64,000 bases of DNA from Cervus elaphus (lineage: Eukaryota; Chordata; Mammalia; Artiodactyla; Cervidae), in contig NC_057820.1 of the NCBI RefSeq assembly GCF_910594005.1, positions 6,205,001-6,269,000 of the forward strand, written 5' to 3'. A program made the translations under genes and the position numbers. The notes beneath the pieces were generated by a model, which made no database searches, was not told the DNA's origin, and saw nothing but the letters and a program-made list of their open reading frames with translations. Below are positions 56,148 through 64,000 of the stretch, in pieces; position 1 is the stretch's first letter, and each line of letters starts with the position of its first letter.

Positions 56148-56511
56148 GGATGTTGGGTGTTGCAGATCATCCAGCCTGGACTTGAACTTGCTGCTTGTTT
56201 CCCAAGTGCACTTTGACTTATATGAAAAATGGGTCAGGAGAATGATGAATGACAAATAACTTGGATGTGATGGGGAAGAGCAAGGGCCTCCCTTTGTGAA
56301 CTCCTCTGGTGGGCAGAGGTATCAGGTGGTGATCCTGACTTACCATATAGAGTGGTGGAAATTTGGTGTGGTAAGAAAAGCTGCAGGAATATTACTGTAA
56401 TTCAACTTTTTTTTTTTCTTCTGTTGACATGACTTCAAAGTTGCTGTTTTGGGCTGTTTGGCCTTATTTTGTATGAATATATCATTTATTAATAATAGCC
56501 ATTATTGCTCT

Positions 56512-56617
56512 TGCAACCCACTCCAGTATTCTCGCCTGGAAAATTCCATGGACAGAGGAGCCTGGGGGGCCCCAGTCCATGGGGTCACAAAGAGTCAGAC
56601 ATGCCTGAGCGACTGAG
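56512..56617 (+). mobile_element. Bov-A SINE, 5'-truncated, with 12-bp TSD
   Basis: It starts at gcaacccactccagtattct and ends gcctgagcgactgag. CATTATTGCTCT stands at 56500-56511 and 56618-56629. Confidence 0.93.
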
Positions 56618-57222
56618 CATTATTGCTCTGGTATAATTTCAGCCTCATAAATACTAATGCAAACTTAAGACAGGCAAAAGTGGATTCTAAGGTGGTCCTC
56701 CAAGTGCCAGAGACTATTGTTAATTTCATTTTTAAAGATTATCGTCAGCATGACTGCAAATGTAAAATCCTGGAGCCCTCATGGACACCCAGTACCACCC
56801 TCCTTTGTCTCAGAAGCACAGGTCTAGTGGCTTTTATAGTTTTGGGATACCAACGGACGCTCACATGAGCAAAGGACTTTCTCAGGCTCCCACAGTGTGT
56901 GTTGTTGGCAGTTGTGGGACCAGACCCGAGTCTCCTGTTCCTGCTCGAACTCGGTCTGCTGCACTTGTTAACCACAAGAAATAGTTTCAGCATTCTCTTA
57001 TAGACTGTTGGGGGTTAGTGTGGAAAGATTGCACAATACTACACATCTGTGTAATATTGCTATGGGAAAGTATTTGTTGTTTTGAAAATTTTAATTTTTT
57101 AATTGAAGTATAGTTGATTTACAGTATCGTGTTCACTTCAGGTGTACATACAGCAGAGTGACTCAATTATACATACATGTACATATATGTATGTATATAT
57201 ATACATACATATAATTATATAT

Positions 57223-57362
57223 GCTGCTGCTGCTGCTAAGTCGCTTCAGTCATGTCCAACCTTGTGTGACCCCATAGATGGCAGCCCACCAGGCTCCCCG
57301 GTCCCTGGGATTCTCCAGGCAAGAACACTGGAGTGGGTTGCCATTTCCTTCTCCAATGCATG
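57223..57362 (-). mobile_element. Bov-A SINE with (GCT)n start
   Basis: gctgctgctgctgctaagtc, aagaacactggagtgggttg and ccatttccttctccaatgca. Confidence 0.88.
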
Positions 57363-57364
57363 AA

Positions 57365-57495
57365 AGTGAAAAGTGAAAGTGAAGTCGCTTAGTCATGTCC
57401 AGCTCTTAGCGACCCCATGGACTGCAGCCCACCAGGCTCCTCCGTCCATGGGATTTTCCAAGCAAGAGTACTGTAGTGGGTTGCCATTGCCTTCT
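57365..57495 (-). mobile_element. Bov-A SINE monomer
   Basis: agtgaagtcgcttagtcatg, gaccccatggactgcagccc and gttgccattgccttctct. Confidence 0.88.
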
Positions 57496-57571
57496 CTGTA
57501 TACTTATATATAGATATAAGTATATATACACATATGTATGTGTGTGTGAATATGTGTGTGTATATATATAT

Positions 57572-57692
57572 GAAAGTTGCTTAGTCATGTCAGACTCTTT
57601 GCAACCCCATAGACTGTAGCCCGCCAGACTCCTCTGTCCATAGAATTCTCCAGGCAGGAATACTGGAGTGGGTAGCCATTCTCTTCTCCAAT
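57572..57692 (-). mobile_element. Bov-A SINE monomer
   Basis: gaaagttgcttagtcatgtc, gcaaccccatagactgtagc and gtagccattctcttctcca; bounded on both sides by TA/CA microsatellite. Confidence 0.88.
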
Positions 57693-57742
57693 ATATATTT
57701 ATACACACACACACATATATATATTTAGATTCTTTTCCCATA

Positions 57743-58185
57743 TCAGTTCAGTTCAGTAACTCAGTCATGTCCAACTCTTTGTGACCCCACGAATCGCAGC
57801 ATGCCAGGCCTCCCTGTCCATCACCAGCTCCCGGAGTTTACTCAAACACATGTCTATAGAGTCGGTGATGCCATCCAACCATCTCATCCTCTGTCATCCC
57901 CTTCTCCTCCTGCCCCCAATCCCTCCCAGCATCAGGGTCTTTTCCAATGAGTCAACTCTTCGCATGAGGTGGCCAAAGTATTGGAGTTTCAGCCTCAGCA
58001 TCATTCCTTCCAGTGAACACCCAGGACTGATCTCCTTTAGGATGGACTGGTTGGATCTCCTTGCAGTCCAAGGGACTCTCAAGAGTCTTCTCCAACACCA
58101 CAGTTCAAAAGCATCAATTCTTCAGCACTCAGCTTTCTTCACAGTCCAACTCTCACATCCATACATGACCACTGGAAAAAACCAT
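57743..58185 (-). mobile_element. BovB 3' fragment inserted in L1
   Basis: It begins cagttcagttcagtaactca and ends accactggaaaaaaccatag. The minus strand encodes a short BovB C-terminal piece. The L1 text on both sides joins as cccatat plus aggttatt. Confidence 0.92.
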
Positions 58186-58340
58186 AGATAGGTTATTACA
58201 AAATACTAAGCATAATTCCCTGTGTTATATAGCAGGTCCTTAGGACCTTGTTGGTGATTTATTTTATATATGGTAGTGTGTATATGTTAATCCCAACCTC
58301 CTAATTTACCACCCCCCTCCTCCTTTGGTAACCAGACCAG
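58186..58340 (-). mobile_element. L1 3'UTR, antisense, continuation
   Basis: ggttattacaaaatactaag, cctgtgttatatagcaggtc and tggtagtgtgtatatgttaa. Confidence 0.82.
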
Positions 58341-58344
58341 CCTT

Positions 58345-58990
58345 ACTTCTTGGAATGACTCATAACCAAAATGGGATAAATGATTACTCATTTATGCAGG
58401 ACTGAGAGGTGTCCTGGGAACACTTGAGACTTGGTGCAAAAAAGACAGCTGGCCACCCTACTTGTTAAAATATTAATATATAATTCTTAAGATGCTGCTT
58501 TTGGTGAAGAAGAAGTGTTCATATTCTGAATCATATTTTTGCCCAAAGTTTGCATATTATTTGCAAAACTTTCTTTTAGAAACATAGTCACACCTTCTAT
58601 TCTATGTTTACAAACTAACACTTCATTACAAACTAATTTTGTTAACTTCTGTAGTCTGTATTATGTTTATGTAACTTCTTGCTGCCACCTAGTGGTTAAA
58701 TCCAACAGGGCCTTGGGGATTTGCAGTTTTAAATGTAACGTTTTAATGTTTAAAAGCTTTGACACAAAAACAAACCAGTTGGTCAAATTAATTTGTCAAG
58801 AGATTGTTAGTCAACATCAAGAGACCTTAGAATGATAAATGCATAAAAGGGAGGCATATATATAAAATTTAAGACATATATAAGTATGTATAAAATAAAA
58901 TGTAGACCTTTCGGGTGGCTCAAAAAATACGGGTTTTATTTTCATGTAAAGCAGCTTTCATGCCAGATGTCTTTCATGTAGTGTGTGTGT
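58345..58990. other. Intronic sequence, nothing recognised
   Basis: AT-rich; no clear repeat or exon. Confidence 0.4.
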
Positions 58991-58994
58991 AAAA

Positions 58995-59178
58995 ATATTT
59001 ATTTACTTATTATTTATTTGTTGTTTGCCACCAGTTGTGATGGTCAGGCTCAGTAGTTGAGGCAGACGGGTTTAGCTGCTGTGTGGCGTGTGGGATCTTA
59101 GTTCCCTGACCAGGAATCGAACTCGTGTCCCCTACACTGCAAGATGGACTCTTAACCATTGAACCACCAGGGAAGTCC
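58995..59178 (-). mobile_element. CHR-like tRNA-derived SINE
   Basis: Antisense: tggcgtgtgggatcttagtt, ccctgaccaggaatcgaact and gaaccaccagggaagtccct. Confidence 0.88.
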
Positions 59179-59184
59179 CTCATG

Positions 59185-59760
59185 CAGTGTTTTTGAAACT
59201 CTATTGAAGTACATCTTACATGGAGAAAAGTGTTCATATCATAAGCACACATGTATGAGTTCCCATGAAGTCAACACACTTGATTACGTCATTATCCACC
59301 CCTCCCCCAAATATAACTACTGACTTTTAGCTTCATCATTTTGTTTGATTTTGTACTCCGCATAAAATGGAATGACATAAGATGTACCCTGTTATGTGCA
59401 GCTTCTCATATAACATTTTAATGCTAAAGTAATTCATGTTTATTTTCAACCTGGACAATGTAGTAGCTAACAAACTAGATTAGTCAAAAGCATGGGAAAG
59501 CCCAAAGCAATCTTATGATTTTAGTATTTTTCCTGATAGTCTTCTTGAGGGAAGCAGTGGTATGTATGTGGTACATGTGTGTATATGTGTGTGTATGTTT
59601 GTGCATGTGCATGCACATGTGCTTCACAGAGTCTGCATACATACATTCGCATCTGCAAAGAAGTGGGACTGTATTCCACACCCTGCCTTATAACCTGTGT
59701 AACTTCTGTTCTCTCAACATTGTTCCATTTATGAGAGTCATCCTTAACAGAATGATGTAT
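59185..59760 (-). mobile_element. Old L1 (L1M-like) 3' region, diverged
   Basis: ctctattgaagtacatctta, attatccacccctcccccaa and ataaaatggaatgacataag fit antisense old L1 3' text. A (TG)n tract lies at about 59572-59632. The limits are approximate. Confidence 0.5.
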
Positions 59761-59764
59761 CTTT

Positions 59765-60230
59765 TAAAATGTATTTACTTTTACTCAGAGGACAGTTGCT
59801 TTACAATATTGTGTTGGTTTCTGCCATAATCAACATGAATCAGCCATAAGATACACATGTCCCCTCCCTCTTGAACTTTCCTCCTACCTCCCACCCCATC
59901 CTGCCTCTCAATTGTCTCGGAGAACCAGGCTGAGCTCCTTGCATCATACAGCAACTTCCCATTAGCTGTGTGTTTTCCATAATGTAATGTATGTGTTTCC
60001 ACACTGCTCTCTCAATTCGTCCCACCCTCCCCTTCCCCCGCTGTGTCCATAAGTCTGTTCTCTGTGTCTGAGTCTCTATTTCTGCCCTGCAAATAGGTTC
60101 ATCAGTATCATTCTTCTAGATTCCATATATATGTTAATATATGATATTTGTTTTTCTCTTTTTGATTTACTCCACCCTGTGTAACAGGCTGTAGGTTCAT
60201 TCACCTCACTGGAACTGACTCATATTCAGA
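59765..60230 (-). mobile_element. L1 3' end, antisense
   Basis: ggacagttgctttacaatat, caacatgaatcagccataag, gaaccaggctgagctccttg and ccataagtctgttctctgtg. Confidence 0.88.
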
Positions 60231-60344
60231 ACAATGTGTCTTGAGTTGGATGTGTCTTCTCTGAGAGGACCGAGTCCTGTTCTGGGGTCCACACGTGGTG
60301 GTGGGTGGGTTACGGGTTGGAGGCAGGGAGGCTGCGGCAGTGGA

Positions 60345-60410
60345 GGGGCGGGGCTTGCGACGGGGCGGGGCTCGGGAGGGGCGGGGCTTGTGACGGGGCG
60401 GGGCTCTTCA
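60345..60410. promoter_or_regulatory. Tandem 33-bp repeat carrying four GC boxes, upstream of exon 5
   Basis: GGGGCGGGGC occurs exactly at 60345-60354, 60362-60371, 60378-60387 and 60395-60404. The pairs lie in two 33-bp units that begin alike and differ mainly at the end. The cluster ends 110 bp before the PROM1 exon at 60515. Sp1/KLF binding is expected from the motif; promoter activity is unproven. Confidence 0.6.
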
Positions 60411-60514
60411 GAAAGACCATCTCCCTCCTCCCGGCTGCGGGCTGTTCTGTGTCTGGTCCCCCGGCCACGGCTCGCACAGTGAATGTGTCCCCTTCTCCAT
60501 CCCCTTTCCTGCAG

Positions 60515-60635
60515 CATCGGTATCATCTATGGTTTTGCGGCAAATCAGTACATGAGGACTCACGTGGAAGAGACTCGGAAATTGTCAGACAGTAACTTCA
60601 ACGACCTGAGAACTCTCCTGAATGCGGTGCCAGGG
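60515..60635 (+). CDS. PROM1: PROM1 coding exon 5 (residues 170-210): end of TM2 and start of large extracellular loop
   Basis: The acceptor cctttcctgcag precedes C, which completes Ser170. The exon continues IGIIYGFAANQY (end of TM2) and RKLSDSNFNDLRTLLNAVPG, aligned with human [20 protein letters not shown]. It closes in phase 0 at ccaggg|gtaagg. About 63% of residues match human from memory. The region just upstream (60345-60404) carries four GC boxes in tandem. Reading past the donor adds an unrelated tail ending at 60776, which is intron. Confidence 0.92.
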
Positions 60636-60785
60636 GTAAGGACCACAACCAGTATTTCCCCCGACGCGTTGTGTCTGAGGCCTTTTGGAGTTGCTTGTAT
60701 GTTTGGAATCACATTTGAACCTGCTGAAATCCAGGCGTTGTCTTTTAATTTTGCAGATAAAGGAATAAAGGGCTAGTAAGTGATC

Positions 60786-60808
60786 TTTTTTTTTTTTTTT
60801 TTTTTCCC
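60786..60808. repeat. Poly-T tract
   Basis: An uninterrupted run of about 21 T followed by cccc, just before a truncated SINE. Confidence 0.9.
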
Positions 60809-60850
60809 CAAGAGTACAAAGTCTCATTTCAGAATTAGTGCTCTTATTTC

Positions 60851-60976
60851 TGGAGAAGGAAATGGCAACCCACTCCAGTATTCTTGCCTGGAGAATCCTG
60901 TGGACAGAAGAGCCTAGTGGGCTGCCGTCTATGGGGTTGCACAGAGTCAGACATGACTGAAGCGACTTAGCATGCA
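60851..60976 (+). mobile_element. Bov-A SINE, 5'-truncated, with 12-bp TSD
   Basis: It starts tggagaaggaaatggcaacc and ends ctgaagcgacttagcatgca. TGCTCTTATTTC stands at 60839-60850 and 60977-60988. Confidence 0.93.
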
Positions 60977-61211
60977 TGCTCTTATTTCATTTCACTTTAT
61001 TTTTTGTCTTTATTAAGGTATAACATAATACTTATTATAGAAGTTCTTAACCATTTTAAAGATCTCATGATTTCTTTAAAAAACAATATCTCTGGTGTCA
61101 CTGTCCTTTCTTCTTGGCAATATAATTGACTCCACATTGTTTGCTTGAAATTGCTCTGGTAATGAAACCTGTTTTATAAACACTGATTTGCTAATATTTG
61201 TTTGTGTGTGT

Positions 61212-61418
61212 GTTCTCATTGCTCAGTTGTGTCCGACTCTTTGTGAACTCATGGACTGTAGCCTGCCAGGCTTCTCTGTCCATGGGATTTCCCAGGCAAG
61301 GATACTGGAGTGGGTTGTTATTTCCTTCTCCAGGGGATCTTCCCATCTCAGGGATCGAACCCTCATCTCTTGCCTTGGCAGGTGGATTCTTTACCACTGA
61401 GCCACCTGGGAGTCCTGC
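61212..61418 (-). mobile_element. Bov-tA SINE in the intron before exon 6
   Basis: Antisense: gctcagttgtgtccgactct, aggatactggagtgggttgt, gatcgaaccctcatctcttg and ttctttaccactgagccacc. Confidence 0.92.
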
Positions 61419-61505
61419 CTAATTTTCAGATGTTAAATCTCTTTTTATTGTGGCTTGGGACCTCAAGAGGAAGTTTCATGTAACCTTTTTTTTTTCTTTT
61501 TAAAG

Positions 61506-61569
61506 CAAATTGACTATATACTGGAGCAGTATACCCGCACTAAGGAGAAAGCATTTGACGATCTGGATA
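61506..61569 (+). CDS. PROM1: PROM1 coding exon 6 (residues 211-231)
   Basis: A long T-rich tract ending ttttaaag gives the acceptor, and the exon ends gata|gtgagt. It reads QIDYILEQYTRTKEKAFDDLD, matching human QIKYILAQYNTTKDKAF and mouse QIDYVVEQYTNTKNKAF. It belongs to the first large extracellular loop. Position 220 is Thr, so the human sequon at Asn220 is absent; Lys225, reported as acetylated in human prominin-1, is kept. One leftover base joins the next exon to make Asn232. A Bov-tA SINE ends about 88 bp upstream. Confidence 0.9.
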
Positions 61570-62424
61570 GTGAGTAACATTGAACGTTGCCTCAAATTTG
61601 GTTGTTTGTCTTGGCTCGAAGATGCTGTGGTCATCTCCCATAAAACAGACCAAGAAACGAAGTATGCCGTTTCTGCAATTTCTATGTCAACACATGGGAG
61701 AAACAGAACTGTAATTCCCTGGTGTTACTGACAGTGCATCGTTGGTGACTCAGACACTAAAACCGCGTGTTTATTGTGAAAACGCTGTTGCTTCCTGCAG
61801 CCACGGCACTTCTGCTTCACTCCCCTCGTGAGAGGAGAAGTGGGTCTCTGTCAAGTCTGCTGCTAAAGCCAGAGCAGGACCCCGAGGAGCTGTGGCTTCT
61901 GGAACAGAGGGGCGGGCAGTGCTGTTCCCCGAGCGCTCAGCTGTTAGCAGCCAGGGGCTCTTTTGCCCTCAAGACATCCAGTAACGCCTGGAGGCAGTTT
62001 CGATGTCCTGATCGGGTCCCATTCATTGGTAGAGGCCAGGGATGTGGCTATGAGTCCTACAAGGCAGCCAACGTCAAAGAAGGGATCCGGCTCCAAGTGT
62101 CGCTCAAGCCGGGATTCAGTGACCCTGGTCCAGCTGGAGATGGGGGTGGGATGCGGGCAGCCAGGGATTAAGTTGAGAAGGCACACAGGGACCCGGGGCG
62201 AAGAAACACCAAGTCTTTGCTAAGTCTTCCGAGGGGCGCGTTGACGTGTGCAGAGAAATTGCCACGTGACAGTCTCTGCCCAAGTGGGCTGTGGGGTACA
62301 AAGTGGGATTTTTGTGGTGGAAGAGACTAAACCAGGCCACGGGACCCTGCCCTGGGACCTAGAGGTCAGAGGCAAAGAGAGAAAGAGTCCATCCTCAACC
62401 TTCCTTATGCTTTTTGGGATTTAG
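61570..62424. other. Intron between exons 6 and 7, nothing recognised
   Basis: Unique-looking, moderately GC-rich sequence; no repeat identified. Confidence 0.45.
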
Positions 62425-62514
62425 ATATTAACTTGTTGCTGGGAGGCAGCATTTATGAGCGTCTCAAACCCAAAGTGCTCCCTGTGCTGAAGGACATCAA
62501 GGCCTTGGCAGAAG
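62425..62514 (+). CDS. PROM1: PROM1 coding exon 7 (residues 232-261)
   Basis: The acceptor is tttttgggatttag and the exon ends gaag|gtaagc. It reads NINLLLGGSIYERLKPKVLP followed by VLKDIKALAE, matching human [20 protein letters not shown] and mouse GSVLGGRIKDQLKPKV. It is part of the large extracellular loop. Lys257, another lysine reported as acetylated in human, is conserved. One base is left to start codon 262. About half of the residues match human. A pyrimidine (CCCT)n tract begins about 70 bp after the donor. Confidence 0.9.
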
Positions 62515-62582
62515 GTAAGCGGTGCGGCCCCGGGACCCAGACGGCGTCCACCTGTCCCGCCTCCACTGGGACAACTCAGCTT

Positions 62583-62655
62583 CCCAACCTCCCTCCCTCC
62601 CTCCCTCCCTCCCTCCCTTCCTCCCTTCCTCCCTTCCTCCCTCCCTTCCCTCCAC
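62583..62655. repeat. (CCCT)n / (CCTT)n polypyrimidine tract
   Basis: About 70 bases of almost pure C/T in four-base units (ccctccctccctccct). Confidence 0.93.
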
Positions 62656-62825
62656 ACCTGGCCCCACTATCTTTCCAGTCTCCTCTGCCAGCACCCTACT
62701 TTCCATTCCAGCCGTGAATCCCAGTGTTCATTCTGATGTGAGTCCCTGAAGGTGTTGTTCTCCTCCAGACCCTGTGCTGCATGTGATTCATCTGCACGAA
62801 ATGCCACAGAACCTTCTTCATCTAA

Positions 62826-62950
62826 TATATATATGCATACATATATATGTGTGCATACATACGTACATAACACACATACATAACTCTGTGTGTGTTAGTC
62901 ACTTGGTTCTTCGTCTAATGTCTGTCTATCTATCTATCTATCTATCTATA
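62826..62950. repeat. TA/TG tract and (TCTA)n microsatellite
   Basis: A TA/CA-rich run at 62826-62875 and six to seven TCTA units at 62923-62949. A phrase with actctgtgtgtgt plus ttagtcac occurs on both sides of the TCTA run (about 62882 and 62951). Confidence 0.85.
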
Positions 62951-62959
62951 AACTCTGTG

Positions 62960-63166
62960 TGTGTCTTAGTCACTCAGTTGTGTCTGGCTCTTTGTGACCC
63001 TATGGACTATAGCCCACCAGTCTGCTCTGTTCATGGAATTCTCCAGGTTAGAAACGAGTGGGTTGCCATTCCCTTCTCCAGGGGATCTTCCCAACCCAGG
63101 GATTGAACCCAGGTCTCCTACCTTGCAGGCGGATTCTTTACCATCTGAGCCACCAGGGAAGCCCTA
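62960..63166 (-). mobile_element. Bov-tA SINE
   Basis: Antisense: cttagtcactcagttgtgtc, gcccaccagtctgctctgtt, cccaggtctcctaccttgca and tctgagccaccagggaagcc. Confidence 0.92.
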
Positions 63167-63264
63167 TATTACCTCTGTCCAGAGACAACTGGGTTCCTAG
63201 TCTGTGTATTTAACCCTTTTAAGGATTGAAGTTTAAAACAGCAAGGCCTACCTTTAGAATATCT

Positions 63265-63662
63265 AAAGAAAGCTAAGCACTGAAGAAGTGATGCTTTTGA
63301 ACTGTGGTGTTGGAGAAGCCTCTTGAGAGTCCCTTGGACTGAAAGAAGAACCAACCAGTCCATCCTAAAGGAAATAAGTCCTCAATATTCACTGGAAGGT
63401 CTGATACTGAAGCTGAAACTCCAATACTTTGGCCACCTTATGCGAAGAACTGACTCATTTGAAAAGACCATGGTGCTGGGAAAGATTGAGGGCAGGAGGA
63501 GAAGGGGATGACAGAGGATGATATGGTTGGATGGCATCACCGACTCTATGGACATGTGTTTGAGTAAACTCCGGGAGTTGGTGATGGACAGGGAAGCCTG
63601 GCATTCTGCAGTCCATGGGGTCACAAAGAGTCAGACATGACAGAGTGACTGAACTGAACTGA
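63265..63662 (+). mobile_element. BovB 3' fragment
   Basis: gatgcttttgaactgtggtg, ccaaccagtccatcctaaag, ctgatactgaagctgaaact, gaaaagaccatggtgctggg and the 3' end tgactgaactgaactgat. Confidence 0.92.
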
Positions 63663-63970
63663 TCTTTAGATCAGTTAGAATGAATCTTACCCCTATGATT
63701 AAATCATCACCAATCACAGCAGAGGCTCAGTGGTATCTGAATAAAGGAAGGTGAATGGAGGAGGAAAAAAGAAAACAACAACAAAAAAAGGTTTCTTGCT
63801 TTTGTCCTTCCTGAGGTATTGTTGGGGTATACGGGTTGTCCTGCATTTCACAATGAATCTGCTTAAACTAGTGGAAATAGATCTTCATTTAATGCTTAAT
63901 CTTGGTTCTATCCATGAACCATAATTGTGAGGGAAGGAGATGGATTGAGGACGACCCCTTCCTTCCCCAG
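63663..63970. other. Intron before the possible exon 8
   Basis: Unique-looking sequence with an A-rich run near 63766-63789 and a pyrimidine-rich acceptor at its end. Confidence 0.45.
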
Positions 63971-64000
63971 ACAGTAAGGAACTGAGGCCGCCCGCCAACC
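63971..64000 (+). CDS. PROM1: PROM1 possible coding exon 8, cut by the window end
   Basis: The pyrimidine run ccccttccttccccag ends at 63970. Joined in phase to the base left by exon 7, the 30 visible bases read D-S-K-E-L-R-P-P-A-N. The human sequence here is A-I-K-E-T-K-E-A-L-E, so only Lys264-Glu265 match, though at the right residue numbers and with the right phase. The open frame is short and the later residues diverge. It could be the true exon start or a chance acceptor with the real exon beyond the window. Confidence 0.45.

Larger units (their letters stand above)
57075..57742 (-). mobile_element. L1 3'UTR, antisense, split by SINEs and microsatellites
   Basis: It begins gaagtatagttgatttacag, has (TA/TG)n tracts at about 57170-57222, 57493-57571 and 57692-57725, and ends tagattcttttcccatat. 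It resumes after a BovB copy at 58186 (aggttattacaaaatactaa). Confidence 0.8.
2612..64000 (+). other. PROM1: PROM1 gene, 5' part (transcribed region, incomplete)
   Basis: Prominin-1 (CD133) is a five-span, cholesterol-binding membrane glycoprotein of microvilli, cilia and photoreceptor disc margins. Seven exons join in consistent phase (1, 0, 0, 2, 0, 1, 1 leftover bases) to give 261 residues. They include LLLLGLC in the signal peptide, VVQP..FPE in the first extracellular segment, LGLLFIILMPLVG in TM1, CRCCNKCGGEMHQRQK in the first cytoplasmic loop and SNF.DLRTLLN after TM2. From memory, about three quarters of the TM1-TM2 exon and half to two thirds of the flanking exons match human PROM1, normal for this fast-evolving protein. 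The start 2612 is the best-looking acceptor upstream of the ATG; the true 5' end is unknown. Intron sizes are 37,492, 5,794, 2,782, 11,101, 870 and 855 bp. A tandem PROM1 paralogue is the main alternative but nothing seen requires it. Confidence 0.93.

Noticed and set aside
4405..63166. tRNA-like segments in many places
   Set aside because: They are heads of Bov-tA and CHR SINEs with decayed tRNA arms, not tRNA genes.

Overview
The window is vertebrate nuclear DNA from a ruminant, most likely a bovid. The evidence is repeat content: dozens of Bov-tA/Bov-A SINEs, at least eleven pieces of the BovB (RTE) LINE on both strands, CHR-like tRNA SINEs ending in the accaccagggaagtcc box, and ruminant-type L1 3' ends. 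Older mammalian repeats (MIR, L2, MLT1 LTR, MER5-type and mariner MITEs) lie beneath them. The species cannot be fixed from the sequence alone.

I recognise one protein-coding gene: the 5' part of prominin-1 (PROM1/CD133) on the + strand. Seven coding exons are supported: 2837-3056 (start codon, signal peptide, first extracellular segment), 40549-40604, a 27-nt microexon at 46399-46425, 49208-49413 (TM1, cysteine-rich cytoplasmic loop, most of TM2), 60515-60635 (end of TM2, start of the large extracellular loop), 61506-61569 and 62425-62514. A possible eighth exon begins at 63971 and runs off the window. The phases join without a break into a 261-residue N-terminus, and with the microexon included the residue numbers match human prominin-1 as I recall it. 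The intron between 49413 and 60515 uses a GC-AG splice pair. The gene continues beyond position 64000.

Layout: 1-400 is an ~80-bp GT-rich minisatellite. 400-2611 is upstream sequence with a GC-rich, donor-bearing patch. 2612-3056 is the probable 5'UTR plus first coding exon, with three tiny upstream ORFs. 3057-40548 is a 37.5-kb intron packed with nested retroelements and a 320-bp imperfect palindrome at 35833-36153. 40605-49207 holds the microexon, a repeat-poor stretch near 41.4-42.0 kb with octamer/homeobox-like sites, and a GC-rich patch near 42.5 kb. 49414-60514 holds an AT-rich stretch with few repeats (51.2-54.0 kb), a head-to-tail cluster of Bov-tA copies (54.05-54.94 kb), a nested L1/SINE/BovB stack (57.1-58.3 kb) and a tandem GC-box cluster about 110 bp before the next exon. 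60636-64000 has the last, closely spaced exons.

The exons describe the start of one membrane glycoprotein of plasma-membrane protrusions. I found no second gene, functional RNA gene, CRISPR array or operon-like structure. Most long ORFs in the window are broken BovB/L1 pieces, SINE read-through or chance frames in GC-rich introns.
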